A DNA stretch of 64,000 nucleotides from Halostella salina (GCF_003675855.1 NZ_RCIH01000003.1:397365-461364); one strand, 5' to 3'. Shown: positions 1 through 8,479, counted from the first letter of the stretch. Notes: generated from the letters alone by a model not told the origin. Program-made: numbers and translations.

Positions 1-678
1 CGTGTGCTCCGGGATGGACAGTTCCGCACGGGTCCGGGCGCGGACGGTCGAGACGACCGACGCGAGGTCCCGCCCCGTCTCGATCAGGGGGAGCATCGGC
101 AGGTACTCGACCGCGTGCCCGGCGTCCGCCCCGCGGTTCGTCAGCGTCTCAAGCACCGGCGGCGTGTACGCGCCCTCGAAGTCGACCGGATCGGTGAAGC
201 CGGCGTAGTACGCGCGGCCGGCCTCGCCCGGGCCGAGAACGACCTCGTTCCGGCGGAGCTTCATCGCCGCCTCGTCTATTTTCGTCCGGTCGACCAGCGG
301 CGCGGCGGGCGAGAGCACCGCCGCCGACTGGACGCTCTCGGTCTCCAGCAAGTGCGTCACCGTGTTGCCGACCCGGGCGGCCCGGGAGGAGCCGACCTGC
401 ACTTCGAACCGGACGTCGTCGGGGCTCCCCAGCGCGTCCACGACCGCGGCGCGGAGCTGTGCCTCGGCGCTCTCGCCGTCCCACGACGGCAGGTCCTCGT
501 CGTCGCGGTAGTTCACGAGGAGATCCGCGCCGCTGCCGTCGACCGCCGTGACGGTGTCTTTGAACGTCGCCTCGTAGAGGTCGGCCGCCTCGTCGGCAGA
601 GAGCGGCGACGTGTCCGGGAGCCGGGGCAGTACGACGCCCTCGCGGGGCGGGTCGGCGGGGACTGCGACGACTGTCAT
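1..678 (-). CDS. Conserved haloarchaeal protein, possibly DUF2064/GT-A-like (3' end outside window)
   Basis: The reading frame opens at an ATG (complement of 676-678) and runs 226 codons without a stop to the left edge, so the C-terminus is missing. The protein begins MTVVAVPADPPREGVVLPRL and has haloarchaeal acidic composition. The general look (short N-terminal strand, a 'deduplicated' pool of Asp/Glu, later 'AAVLSPAAPLVDRTKIDEA') resembles haloarchaeal proteins placed in the DUF2064/glycosyltransferase-A-like group, but no catalytic motif decides this, so the function is inferred weakly. It is divergent from the small membrane protein gene at 747, with about 70 bases between the starts. 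The start is chosen because no earlier in-frame ATG lies close and the codon bias begins here. Confidence 0.7.
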   Translation of the reverse strand, partial: MTVVAVPADPPREGVVLPRLPDTSPLSADEAADLYEATFKDTVTAVDGSGADLLVNYRDDEDLPSWDGESAEAQLRAAVVDALGSPDDVRFEVQVGSSRAARVGNTVTHLLETESVQSAAVLSPAAPLVDRTKIDEAAMKLRRNEVVLGPGEAGRAYYAGFTDPVDFEGAYTPPVLETLTNRGADAGHAVEYLPMLPLIETGRDLASVVSTVRARTRAELSIPEHT

Positions 679-746
679 GTCCGTGGCTCGGGCGGCCGCT
701 CCCTTAGGTGCGCCGTTTTATTACCTCGGCGCGACGATAGGCGTCC

Positions 747-938
747 GTGCACTGGACGAAGCCACTCGCCGGACTCGCGACGCTTCTGACCGCCGTCGCC
801 ATCGTCGGCGGACCGGCCGTCCTTGTCCTCGAAACCACCCGGACGGCGGCACTGGCGACGGCCGCGCTGGTCGCCGTCCTCGTCGTCGGCTGGACCGCAC
901 TCGGCCGACGCGGCGGTGACGAGACGCCGTACTGGTGA
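747..938 (+). CDS. Small two-helix membrane protein, hypothetical
   Basis: A 63-residue protein starting at GTG. Two hydrophobic stretches, roughly residues 7-30 and 33-52, are likely transmembrane helices, and the C-terminus is a short charged tail (RRGGDETPYW). A TATA-like TTTTATTA lies near 715-722, about 25-30 bases upstream, which fits leaderless transcription from the GTG. I do not recognise a family; its role is unknown. It is followed by the acetyltransferase gene after about 30 bases, but that gene seems to have its own promoter. Confidence 0.6.
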   Translation: MHWTKPLAGLATLLTAVAIVGGPAVLVLETTRTAALATAALVAVLVVGWTALGRRGGDETPYW

Positions 939-971
939 AAGAACTAATACGTTACATTGCTAACGTGTACC

Positions 972-1508
972 ATGGCGTTCCTCGAAGGTTCCAGCGTCGA
1001 GCTCGTCCCACTGGACCCTGACCGGACGGCTCACGTCCGGGCCTACGCGCAGTCGCGGACGGACCCGGAGATGCGGACGACGGGCGCGTACGGCGGCACG
1101 GTGACCCGGGAGGAGGCCAGCGAGTGGATCGAACGGAAGCAGTCGACCGAGGCTCCCAACGCGCTGTGTGCGATACGCGTCGCCGGGGATGTCGTCGGCT
1201 GGGCCGGATGCACGCTGCAGGACCTGCGTGCCCGGACCGCGACGCTCGGGTTCTACGTGCTGCCGGAGGAGCAGGGCAACGGGTACGCGACGGAGGCCAT
1301 GTCGCTGCTCGTCGACTACGCGTTCGACGAACTGAACGCTCACAAGGTCGAAGCGAAGGTCCAGTGTGGTGCCGGTGCCAGCGAGCGCGTGCTGGAAAAG
1401 CTCGGGTTCGAACACGAGGGGACCCGCCGGGACCACTACTTCAAGGACGGCGAGTACAAGGACATCTGTCTGTGGGGCGCGATGGAGGACGAGATCGACC
1501 CGCCGTAA
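972..1508 (+). CDS. GNAT family N-acetyltransferase, RimJ/RimL-like
   Basis: The 178-residue protein has the GNAT fold signatures: the acetyl-CoA pyrophosphate loop EEQGNGYATEA near residue 100 and the RimJ/RimL-type ending with LEKLGFEHEGTRRDHYF and YKDICLWGAM. Such enzymes transfer acetyl from acetyl-CoA to protein N-termini or small amines; the substrate cannot be read from the sequence. A frame extension to a TTG at 957 exists, but the ATG at 972 gives the normal family start, and the AT-rich ACTAATACGTTACAT just upstream is the likely promoter. Confidence 0.85.
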   Translation: MAFLEGSSVELVPLDPDRTAHVRAYAQSRTDPEMRTTGAYGGTVTREEASEWIERKQSTEAPNALCAIRVAGDVVGWAGCTLQDLRARTATLGFYVLPEEQGNGYATEAMSLLVDYAFDELNAHKVEAKVQCGAGASERVLEKLGFEHEGTRRDHYFKDGEYKDICLWGAMEDEIDPP

Positions 1509-1542
1509 GGCACCCCGCCGCGTAGCTGTCCTCTCCTGCTGC

Positions 1543-2175
1543 CTACCGGCTGCGCCGACCCTTCGTCTGCCGGTAGTCGCTGGCCATCAGCTCCGAGAAC
1601 GACTCGACGAACGTCTGGGTCCGTTCGTCGCTGGCGTCGCCCGGCGGGACCATCGGGACGAGTTCGAACCCCCGCCCGCGGATCGGCTCGCCGTGGTGCT
1701 CGGCGATGTCGAACTCCTCGGCCGGCGTCGTCGTGTACTCGGTCGCTATCTCCGCGAGCGCGCGCTCCCCGACGGGAACGATGATCTCCGGGTTTATCAT
1801 CCGGACCTCGGCGTTGAGGTACGGCTCACAGGTCCGGATCTCCTCGTCGGTCGGCGGGCGCTCGGGGTCCCGACAGCGCGTGAGATACGTCAGGAAGGCG
1901 TTGTGTAGCTCCGGCTCGTCGCTGTCGGCCGGGGAGGCACAGAGTCCGAGTCGGCGTAGGACCGAGAGGAACGCCTCGCTGTCCGAATCGCCGGTGAAGG
2001 GGACGCCCGTCTGGTCCGCGCCCGGACCGGGGCGTTCGCCGACGAAGACGAAGTCCGCGCCAACGTCGCCGTAGCCGTGGACGACCTGCTCCCGTGTCTC
2101 GCAGAGGGCGGGACAGTTCTCGCAGTCCTCGTCCATCCCGAACGGGTTCGCGGTGTCCTGCTGGTGTGCGTCCAC
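1543..2175 (-). CDS. Uracil-DNA glycosylase, family 4-like, Fe-S type
   Basis: This 210-residue protein removes uracil from DNA arising by cytosine deamination, the first step of base excision repair. It shows the family motif GERPGPGADQTGVPFTG near residue 50 and four cysteines placed for a [4Fe-4S] cluster: an N-terminal cluster (C18, C21, C25 region) and a later pair in the 'CRDPERPPTDEEIRTC' segment. The start is GTG at 2173-2175. Length is normal for family 4 enzymes (about 190-220). The C-terminal tail KGRRSR is basic, which may help DNA binding (inference). It is convergent with the acetyltransferase gene. Confidence 0.88.
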   Translation of the reverse strand: MDAHQQDTANPFGMDEDCENCPALCETREQVVHGYGDVGADFVFVGERPGPGADQTGVPFTGDSDSEAFLSVLRRLGLCASPADSDEPELHNAFLTYLTRCRDPERPPTDEEIRTCEPYLNAEVRMINPEIIVPVGERALAEIATEYTTTPAEEFDIAEHHGEPIRGRGFELVPMVPPGDASDERTQTFVESFSELMASDYRQTKGRRSR

Positions 2176-2245
2176 GCGTCAGCCGAGGGGGTCCAGCGTA
2201 AAAACGGCCGCGGTGCGCTGCGGCTGCTCGTCCGTCCCGCGCGTA

Positions 2246-2461
2246 TCAGCGCTCCAGCCCGCCCTGCTCTTTGACGTTCAGGATGTTCCGGACGTTCAGA
2301 TAGATCTCCTGCGGGTCGGTGTCCTCGTCGGCGTCGTACAGGTCGCTGACGCGGTAGAGGATCGCCGCGATCTGCTTGCTCTCGGAGCTGTCACCGCGCA
2401 CGTCGTCAGCGACCGCCCGGAGCGTCTCGACGCGCTCGGGGTCGGGGTCGAAGTCGGACAT
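2246..2461 (-). CDS. Conserved haloarchaeal small acidic protein
   Basis: The 71-residue protein starts MSDFDPDPERVETLRAV; a longer frame reading upstream to 2524 has an uncharacteristic basic N-terminus and is not used. The sequence is predicted mostly helical and ends NVRNILNVKEQGGLER. No known catalytic motif is seen. It lies 81 bases downstream of the Mrp gene on the same strand and may be cotranscribed with it. I do not recognise a characterised family; it looks like a conserved haloarchaeal hypothetical. Confidence 0.7.
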   Translation of the reverse strand: MSDFDPDPERVETLRAVADDVRGDSSESKQIAAILYRVSDLYDADEDTDPQEIYLNVRNILNVKEQGGLER

Positions 2462-2542
2462 GTCGCCCGCTACGGACGGGGTGGTGTTAACCGCTACGCG
2501 ACGGGTCCGTGCCTGAACACGCACGCCCCGGCCCGAGACGGT

Positions 2543-3574
2543 CTACTGCCGGCGGCGCTTGACGATGCCGACGTTGTTGGCGACGCGCTCGGTCATGTCG
2601 CGGAACGCCTGGCCCGTCTCGCTGTCCTCGTCCAGCACGATGGGTTCGCCCTCGTCGCCGCCGTGGCGCACCGCCGGGTCGAGCGGCACGGAGCCGAGGA
2701 ACGGCATGTCATTCTCGGCGGCAAAGCGCTCGCCGCCGCCCTCGCCGAAGATGGGGTGTTCGCCGCCGCAGTCGGGACATTTGAACGTCGCCATGTTCTC
2801 GGCGATCCCGAGGACGGGCGTGTCGTGCTTGCCGAACATCTCCAGGCCCTTGCGGGCGTCGTCCAGCGCCACCTCCTGGGGCGTCGTGACGATGACGGCC
2901 CCGGCGATGGGGACGCTCTGGAGCAGGGTGAGCTGGGTGTCGCCGGTGCCCGGCGGCAGGTCGACGACCATGTAATCGAGGTGGCCCCACTCCACGTCCT
3001 CCCACAGCTGCGTGAGGATCTTGTGGACCATCGGGCCGCGCCAGATGACGGGGTCGTCCTCGCCGACGAGGAAGGCCATGCTCATCAGCTGCATCCCGTA
3101 CTGCTCGGGCGGGACGATCGTCTCGTCGGCCGTCGCCTGTGGCACCTCGTCGGCGTCGACCATCCGCGGCACGTTCGGGCCGTACACGTCGGCGTCGAAC
3201 AGGCCGACCCGCGCGCCGAGCTTCGACAGCCCGGCCGCGAGGTTGACGGCGACCGTGCTCTTGCCGACGCCGCCTTTCCCGCTCGCCACGGCGATGATGT
3301 TCTCGACGTTGGGCAACACCTGCTCGTCGGCCGAGATGCCGTCGTCGACCTCGGCGGAGAGGTCCGCTTCCAGCCCCGCGTCGGCGAGCACCTCGCGCAC
3401 GCGGTCCGCGATCCCCGTCTCGTTCGGGGAGTACGGCGCGCCGAGCGCCAGCGACACTCGCGCCGTCTCGCCGTCGACGGTCACGTCGTTGACGAGGTTC
3501 AGGGAGACGATGTCGTCGCCGAGGTCCGGGTCCTCGACCTCGCGCAACAGGTCGAGCACGTCGTCTGCGTCCAT
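2543..3574 (-). CDS. Mrp/ApbC/NBP35-family Fe-S cluster carrier P-loop ATPase
   Basis: The 343-residue protein binds and transfers Fe-S clusters to apo-proteins in the cytoplasm, in an ATP-dependent manner. Domain order: an N-terminal MIP18/DUF59-type domain (about 1-80), then the ParA/MinD-like ATPase with the deviant Walker A GKGGVGKS (99-106), the DADVYGPNVP switch, VVDLPPGTGDTQ, and the CPDC pair (C266, C269) that bridges the cluster in the dimer. Length and order are normal for archaeal Mrp. The start ATG is at 3572-3574. It stands near a molybdenum-cofactor gene, which suits demand for Fe-S assembly, but a functional link is only suggested by distance. Confidence 0.93.
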   Translation of the reverse strand: MDADDVLDLLREVEDPDLGDDIVSLNLVNDVTVDGETARVSLALGAPYSPNETGIADRVREVLADAGLEADLSAEVDDGISADEQVLPNVENIIAVASGKGGVGKSTVAVNLAAGLSKLGARVGLFDADVYGPNVPRMVDADEVPQATADETIVPPEQYGMQLMSMAFLVGEDDPVIWRGPMVHKILTQLWEDVEWGHLDYMVVDLPPGTGDTQLTLLQSVPIAGAVIVTTPQEVALDDARKGLEMFGKHDTPVLGIAENMATFKCPDCGGEHPIFGEGGGERFAAENDMPFLGSVPLDPAVRHGGDEGEPIVLDEDSETGQAFRDMTERVANNVGIVKRRRQ

Positions 3575-3644
3575 ACCCGGGAATAGGCGCTGATGCGCCG
3601 ATAAGGGTTTTCGTCCCGTCGGCCCGCCCCCGGCGACTCCGCGG

Positions 3645-4265
3645 TCAGCGTCGCCCCGCCTCGATCCGCTCGGCGGCGGCCGCGAACCCCTCGCGCGTGT
3701 TCACGTTCTCGAACGTGTCGAGCGAGCCGACCGCCCGGATGTCGGCCTCGTCGACGGCGACGTAGTCGAGGTCGGCCAGCGCGTCCGCGACCTTGCGGTT
3801 TCCCGCGGCGAGGGTATCCTCGCAGGCCGCCGCCATCGCCGACGCCCGGTAGACCGCATGGGTCGGCTCGACGTGTTCGCCGCGGCGCGGTACCGCGGCG
3901 TCGTGGCCCTCGGCGCGCTCGAACAACAGTGTCGCCACGTTCGGGTCGACGAACGGCATGTCGCAGGCGACGACGAGTGCGTACTCGTCGCCGACGGCGC
4001 GGAGTCCCGTTCGGATCCCCGCGATCGGCCCCTCGTCCGGTTCCGGGTCCTCCGCGTACGTCACCGGACGCTCGTACCCCGCCAGCGCCTCCCGGATCGC
4101 CGCCGTCTGGTCCGTCCGGCAGTTCACCACCAGGGCGTCCACGGCGGGCGCTATCCGGTCGGCGACCCGGCGGATCATCGGCGTCCCGGCCAGTTCCGCC
4201 ACGGCTTTGTCCGCCTCGCCGAACCGCGTCGAGCGCCCGCCGGCGACGATCACGCCCGTTGACAT
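3645..4265 (-). CDS. mobA: Molybdenum cofactor guanylyltransferase, MobA-like
   Basis: The 206-residue protein has the nucleotidyltransferase start VIVAGGRSTRFGEADKAVAEL (GG-x-S-x-R-F-G-x-x-K), then VVACDMPFVDP, which are the GTP/molybdopterin binding motifs of MobA. This enzyme joins GMP to molybdopterin in the last step of cofactor synthesis. The start at 4265 (MSTGVIVAGG) is taken over a longer frame to 4340 because the signature sits at the N-terminus of the family. The gene is divergent from psmB2 across an AT-rich palindrome. A related NTP-transferase such as CofC-like or MocA-like activity cannot be fully excluded. Confidence 0.85.
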   Translation of the reverse strand: MSTGVIVAGGRSTRFGEADKAVAELAGTPMIRRVADRIAPAVDALVVNCRTDQTAAIREALAGYERPVTYAEDPEPDEGPIAGIRTGLRAVGDEYALVVACDMPFVDPNVATLLFERAEGHDAAVPRRGEHVEPTHAVYRASAMAAACEDTLAAGNRKVADALADLDYVAVDEADIRAVGSLDTFENVNTREGFAAAAERIEAGRR

Positions 4266-4317
4266 CGTCCGTGTGTTTCCGTTCCACCCGGGTAACTCAC
4301 ACGGCGAACGCCCCCGG

Positions 4318-4333
4318 CTAAAATATATTTTAG
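4318..4333. promoter_or_regulatory. 16-bp perfect AT-rich palindrome in divergent mobA/psmB2 promoter region
   Basis: CTAAAATATATTTTAG reads identically on both strands. It sits 52 bases upstream of the mobA-like start and 37 bases upstream of the psmB2 start, inside a very AT-rich island in a GC-rich genome. It contains TATA-like elements in both directions, and a second TATA-like ACATATTT follows at 4337-4344, at leaderless spacing from the psmB2 ATG. It may be a bidirectional TATA/BRE region or an operator; both are inferences. Confidence 0.6.
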
Positions 4334-4369
4334 CTAACATATTTCCCGGGGCGGCCCCGACTGGCTCAC

Positions 4370-5050
4370 ATGGAACGACCCTCCGGGCCGGCGACGGCCC
4401 ACGGCCGAACGGACGCGACGACAGACCACGGCGACGGCACCGCGACGGACGCGCCCGTCGCGAAGACCGGCACCACCACCGTCGGCCTCGCAGCCGCCGA
4501 CGGCGTCGTCCTCGCGGCCGACCGCCGGGCGAGCCTCGGCGGGCGGTTCGTCGCGAACAAGGGCGTCGACAAGGTCGAGCAGGTCCACCCGACCGCGGCG
4601 ATGACGCTGTCGGGGTCGGTCGGCGACGCGCAGGCGGTCGTCCGGCAGATCCGCTCCGAGGCGAGCCTCTACGAGACGCGGCGCGGTCGCCCGATGTCGA
4701 TGGACGCGCTGGCGCGGGTGACCGGCGACCTGCTCCGCGGTGCGCCTGTGACCCCCGTGCTCGGCGGGGTTGACGCCGACGGCTCCCACGTCTACGACCT
4801 CGACGGCGGGGGCGGCGTGATGGCCGACGACTACGCCGCGACGGGCAGCGGGATGCAGCTCGCGTACGGCGTCCTCGAACGGCGGTACGACCCGGACGCG
4901 AGCCTCGACGACGCGGTCGGCGCTGCGGCCGACGCCATCGCCGCCGCCAGCGAACGCGACAACGCCAGCGGGAACGGCGTGCTGGTCGCCCGTGTCACGG
5001 ACGACGGCGTGACGTTCGAGCCACACGACGACGCGGCGGAGGTGGCGTAG
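4370..5050 (+). CDS. psmB2: 20S proteasome beta subunit, second paralogue
   Basis: The 226-residue precursor is processed at G34/T35, giving the N-terminal threonine nucleophile (KTG|TTTVGL). The catalytic Asp (D51, Asp17 numbering) and a lysine at about K68 are present, as is the late ADDYAATGSGMQLAYG segment with the conserved Asp and Ser. It therefore looks catalytically competent. The propeptide is short and acidic, unlike the main beta gene at 26604. It ends with TAG directly abutting the psmA2 ATG (0-base gap), so the two are surely cotranscribed. Overall it is close to, but clearly distinct from, the other beta subunit. Role: proteolysis in the 20S core with PAN/Cdc48-type ATPases. Confidence 0.95.
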   Translation: MERPSGPATAHGRTDATTDHGDGTATDAPVAKTGTTTVGLAAADGVVLAADRRASLGGRFVANKGVDKVEQVHPTAAMTLSGSVGDAQAVVRQIRSEASLYETRRGRPMSMDALARVTGDLLRGAPVTPVLGGVDADGSHVYDLDGGGGVMADDYAATGSGMQLAYGVLERRYDPDASLDDAVGAAADAIAAASERDNASGNGVLVARVTDDGVTFEPHDDAAEVA

Positions 5051-5731
5051 ATGCAGGGACACGATCAGACGGCCTACGACCGCGGCGTCACGGTGTTCTC
5101 GCCGGACGGCCGGCTGTATCAGGTTGAGTACGCCCGCGAGGCAGTCACGCGTGGCCACCCCGTCGTCGGCGTCCGGTACGACGACGGCGTCGCCCTCGCG
5201 GCGAACGGCCGAAGGCGCTCGCCGCTCCAGGAGGCCGACAGCGTCGAGAAGCTCCATGCCGTCGACGACCACCTCGGGATCGCCACCGCGGGCCACGTCG
5301 CCGACGCCCGGCGGCTCGTCGACCACGCCCGCGTGACCGCCCAGCGCGAGCGCCTGCGCTACGGCGAGCCGATGCCCGTCGAGGCGCTCGCCAAGTCGCT
5401 GGCCGACCTCGTGCAGGAGACGACTCAGACCGGCGGCGCGCGGCCGTTCGGCGCGGCGCTGCTCGTCGCGGGCGTCGACCGGGACGGCCCCGCGCTGTAC
5501 GAGGTCGACCCCTCCGGCACGCCGACCGGCTGGCGGGCCGCGGCGGTCGGCGGCGACGGGACGGTCGTCGAACATCTCGAAGGTGCGTACGAGTCGGACC
5601 TCGGGGAATCCGGGGCCGTCGAGATCGCGCTGGACGCGCTCCGGACGGACGCGGATGACGAGCTGTCGGACGAGGACGTGGACGTTGCGACGGTGACGGC
5701 GGACGGCTACCGGGCGGGTGCGCTCGACTGA
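5051..5731 (+). CDS. psmA2: 20S proteasome alpha subunit, second-type
   Basis: This 226-residue subunit forms the outer gated ring of the core particle. The N-terminal gate motif YDRGVTVFSPDGRLYQVEYAREA is present, as are the intersubunit pocket lysine within SVEKLH, and ARPFGAALLVAGVD and PSGTPTGWRAAAVGG. It differs from the usual haloarchaeal alpha1 in having AANGRRRSPL where the canonical sequence has an ADKRS-type segment, and it lacks the long acidic C-terminal tail. Its start immediately follows the psmB2 stop. The principal alpha gene is not in this window. Function as an alternative-particle subunit is inferred from the pairing. Confidence 0.93.
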   Translation: MQGHDQTAYDRGVTVFSPDGRLYQVEYAREAVTRGHPVVGVRYDDGVALAANGRRRSPLQEADSVEKLHAVDDHLGIATAGHVADARRLVDHARVTAQRERLRYGEPMPVEALAKSLADLVQETTQTGGARPFGAALLVAGVDRDGPALYEVDPSGTPTGWRAAAVGGDGTVVEHLEGAYESDLGESGAVEIALDALRTDADDELSDEDVDVATVTADGYRAGALD

Positions 5732-5742
5732 CCGCGGAACGC

Positions 5743-6675
5743 TCAGGCCGACGCACCCTCGCTCTCGTCATCGACGGCCGCCGCCTCCGACCCCTCGACG
5801 CGCGATTCCTCGGTCACTTCGCTTCGGCCCTCCACCTCCCGCCGCCGGTGCTCCACGACGGTCGCGTCGCGGGCGACGAACAGCTGTAGCTCCTCGTCGT
5901 CAAGCCGGGTCGTCACCCGGACACACCACGGCTCCTCGGAGACGACGCGCTCGCGCCACTCGTCGCCGACGTTCCACAGCGGCCGGTCGCGCACGTCGCG
6001 GCCGTGGTCGTGGTAGAAGGCGACGACCGCGGGGTGGTTCAGGGTCGCCAGCGTCACCGGACAGCGTAGCCGCGCGCCGCAGGCCTCGCAGGTGAACGTC
6101 GCCACCGCGGGCCCCGGGTCGCCCGCCGCCTCCGCTTCCGCGTCGACCGCGCCGCCACACTCCGGACAGACGCCCTCGGAGAACCCGGCGATCCGGTGGC
6201 GGTGATGCACGTCGAATGCCCGCGGCAGGTCGTCGCCGTGCGTGTCGTGGCCGCTGGGCGGGAAGGGGAGTTCCAGCACCGCCCGGTCACAGGCGTCGCA
6301 GGCGACGGTCGTCACGTTGTCAGCGACCGTCGCGACAAGCGCCGCCTCGCCACAGAGCGGGCAGTCGTCGTCGAGGGGGATCGGGTCGCTGTCCACGCTC
6401 TCGGTGTACGTCCCGGCCGCGACGGCGCGGGCGACGCGGAGCCCGGCGTAGGTGAGTTCGTACGACTCCTCGTCCTTCCGGACGTAGCGGTCGGTCAGCT
6501 GCCGGAGGTGGTACGAGAAGCCCGCCGTCGTGTCGACATCGGTCGCCTCGAACAGCTCCGAGAACGACCGGCTGGTCGGTCGCCCCTCGTCGTCGACGAG
6601 CGCGCGCAGCGCCCTGAGACGCGGCTCGCTTCCGAGCGCCTCGAACGCGGCGTCGGCACCGGCGGGGTCGTCCAT
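5743..6675 (-). CDS. ArsR-type HTH regulator with zinc-finger-rich effector domain
   Basis: The 310-residue protein starts MDDPAGADAAFEALGSEPRLRALRAL. Residues 10-90 form a winged helix (FSELFEATDVDTTAGFSYHLRQLTDRYV...). After it comes a region rich in Cys pairs: CPLCG, CDACD, CPECGG and CEACGARLRC, suggesting two or three zinc-ribbons, followed by a basic/acidic C-terminal part. The architecture resembles haloarchaeal ArsR/DUF7351 proteins. It is convergent with psmA2, leaving 11 bases between the stops, and divergent from moaA. It could repress the moaA promoter (inference). The long upstream frame extension is a shadow. Confidence 0.85.
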   Translation of the reverse strand: MDDPAGADAAFEALGSEPRLRALRALVDDEGRPTSRSFSELFEATDVDTTAGFSYHLRQLTDRYVRKDEESYELTYAGLRVARAVAAGTYTESVDSDPIPLDDDCPLCGEAALVATVADNVTTVACDACDRAVLELPFPPSGHDTHGDDLPRAFDVHHRHRIAGFSEGVCPECGGAVDAEAEAAGDPGPAVATFTCEACGARLRCPVTLATLNHPAVVAFYHDHGRDVRDRPLWNVGDEWRERVVSEEPWCVRVTTRLDDEELQLFVARDATVVEHRRREVEGRSEVTEESRVEGSEAAAVDDESEGASA

Positions 6676-6738
6676 GCGCCTCTTTGGCACCCGACGGGTC
6701 ATAAGCGCTGTGCGACGGCGCTCGCCGGCTGAGTAACT

Positions 6739-6755
6739 GAAACTGGTTTCGAAAC
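6739..6755. promoter_or_regulatory. Candidate operator between ArsR-type gene and moaA
   Basis: GAAACTGGTTTCGAAAC contains two overlapping inverted repeats: GAAAC-TG-GTTTC and the palindrome GTTTCGAAAC. It lies in the 129-base divergent promoter region between 6675 and 6805, upstream of the TTTAATAA box (6775-6782) that positions leaderless moaA transcription. A role as binding site for the neighbouring regulator is only a hypothesis. Confidence 0.4.
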
Positions 6756-6804
6756 GGCTGTGTTCGACGGCGGATTTAATAACTCCCGGTGGCAACCCTG
6801 TGGT

Positions 6805-7818
6805 ATGCTCGCGGACGACTTCGGTCGGGAGGTGACGGGGGTCAGGGTGTCGCTCACCGACCGGTGTAACTTCGACTGCGTCTACTGCCACAACGAGGGG
6901 CTGGGCGACACCCGCGGCCCGATGGACCCGCAGGACGACGAGATGACCGCCGACGAAGTCGTCCGCTTCCTCGAGGTCGCCGCGGAGTTCGACGTCGACT
7001 CCGTGAAGTTCACCGGTGGCGAGCCGATGCTCCGCGACGACCTGGCGGAGATCGTCCGCCGCACGCCCGACGAGATGGAGGTGTCGATGACGACCAACGG
7101 GACGTTCCTCCCCGGACGCGCCGAGGACCTCGTGGACGCGGGGCTCGAACGCGTCAACGTCTCGCAGGACGCGCTGGACCCCGACGACTTCGCGAAGGTG
7201 ACCAAAAGCGGCGCGTACGAGCAGGTCATCGAGGGCGTCGAGGCCGCCCTCGACGCCGGACTCGACCCCGTGAAGCTCAACATGGTCGTGTTCGAGCAGA
7301 CCGCGGGGTACGTCCCCGAGATGGTCGATCACGTCGCCGAAAACGAGGGGCTGCAGCTTCAGCTCATCGAGTACATGCCCGAACTGACTGGCCGCCCGGA
7401 GTGGGCGGTCGACATCGAGCGCGTCCACGGCTGGCTGGAGGAGCAGGCCGACCGGATCGAGCGCCGCGAGATGCACGGCCGCCGGCGCTACTGGGTGAGC
7501 GCGGACGACGGGAGCGCGGCAGCGGGCGACGCGGACGAAGTGGCGGCGGACGGCGACGCCGGGATGGTCGAGATCGTCGACCCCGTCGAAAACAAGTCGT
7601 TCTGCGCGAACTGCCACCGCGTGCGTGTCACGCACGAAGGATACCTCAAGGGCTGTCTCAACCGCAACGACGACCTGCGGTCGATGGGCGAGATGACGAA
7701 GCCGGAGATCCGCGAGACGTTCCGCGAGACGGTGGCCAACCGCGTCCCCTACTACGGCGAGTACATGGTCGAGAACGAGGACGGCGAGTGGGAGATGAAC
7801 GAGGAGTACCTGGCGTAA
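6805..7818 (+). CDS. moaA: GTP 3',8-cyclase (MoaA), radical SAM
   Basis: This 337-residue enzyme starts molybdopterin synthesis by rearranging GTP with a radical S-adenosylmethionine reaction. The N-terminal [4Fe-4S] motif is C21-X3-C25-X2-C28 with GGEP and the C-terminal cluster site is C267-X2-C270-X13-C284, both canonical. The start at 6805 has a TATA-like TTTAATAA 28 bases upstream and gives the usual MoaA N-terminus. The C-terminal GG typical of bacterial MoaA is not seen; the end is NEEYLA. The longer start at 6760 adds an unlikely extension. Confidence 0.93.
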   Translation: MLADDFGREVTGVRVSLTDRCNFDCVYCHNEGLGDTRGPMDPQDDEMTADEVVRFLEVAAEFDVDSVKFTGGEPMLRDDLAEIVRRTPDEMEVSMTTNGTFLPGRAEDLVDAGLERVNVSQDALDPDDFAKVTKSGAYEQVIEGVEAALDAGLDPVKLNMVVFEQTAGYVPEMVDHVAENEGLQLQLIEYMPELTGRPEWAVDIERVHGWLEEQADRIERREMHGRRRYWVSADDGSAAAGDADEVAADGDAGMVEIVDPVENKSFCANCHRVRVTHEGYLKGCLNRNDDLRSMGEMTKPEIRETFRETVANRVPYYGEYMVENEDGEWEMNEEYLA

Positions 7819-7923
7819 GGCGGCGCGTCGCGCCCGAACTGCTCCCCCTCAATCCCCGCCACGGTTCCCGACCGCTGGGAACCAGCACAACGCTGTTGGC
7901 CGTACCGCCGCTATCTCTCGGTG

Positions 7924-8136
7924 ATGACACGGACCGTCGCCGACACGGTCGACTCGATCCTCGAACGCGTCGAGGAGCAGGTCGACGACCCCGACCTCGC
8001 CTTCGACGTCCGGACGGCCCGCCAGCTCGTCGTGCTGCTCGGCGAGGAACTTGACCTCGCTCACGAAGCTATCGACGACGCCGACATCGACGAGGGCCTG
8101 CGCGAGGACCTCCGGGAACTGGGTTACCTCGACTGA
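7924..8136 (+). CDS. Small acidic haloarchaeal protein, hypothetical
   Basis: The 70-residue protein (MTRTVADTVDSILERVEEQ...) is predicted helical and highly acidic, with the ending LREDLRELGYLD. The ATG is preceded by GTG in frame; either could be used. It is 106 bases downstream of moaA and no promoter stands out, so it could be cotranscribed. No family recognised, but the codon use is normal for this genome. Confidence 0.6.
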   Translation: MTRTVADTVDSILERVEEQVDDPDLAFDVRTARQLVVLLGEELDLAHEAIDDADIDEGLREDLRELGYLD

Positions 8137-8301
8137 GCGTCGCGAACCCCTTCGATGCAGGCGGTTTTCCCGCGCTGTCCCACGGTCGGTCGCGCCCGGT
8201 ACTTTCGTGACGCTTAAGTACCCTCCACGGAGTATTCCAGTACGCAATACGATGTAGGGGTACCGGGCCCCGAGTCCGGAAGGGCGACAATAGACACGCG
8301 A

Positions 8302-8386
8302 GTCGTGGTAGCCTAGCCTGGCCCAAGGCGCAGGGTTGCTAACTCTGTGGCGTCAAGCCTCCGGGGTTCAAATCCCCGCCACGACG
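8302..8386 (+). tRNA. tRNA-Ser (GCT)
   Basis: Acceptor stem GTCGTGG (8302-8308) pairs with CCACGAC (8379-8385), with discriminator G8386. The anticodon stem CAGGG/CTCTG encloses TTGCTAA, giving anticodon GCT for AGC/AGU codons. A long variable arm with GTCAAGCC marks the serine class, and the T-arm CGGGG-TTCAAAT-CCCCG is perfect. No intron. A TATA-like CTTAAGTA near 8212-8219 lies further upstream. Confidence 0.95.
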
Positions 8387-8479
8387 TCGTACCGAACCGG
8401 ACTTCCGGTTCGCAGGGGGTTCACCCCGCCGCAACCATCGAAGCGTTTTCAGCGCTTCGACCCAGACACCAGACAAGCT

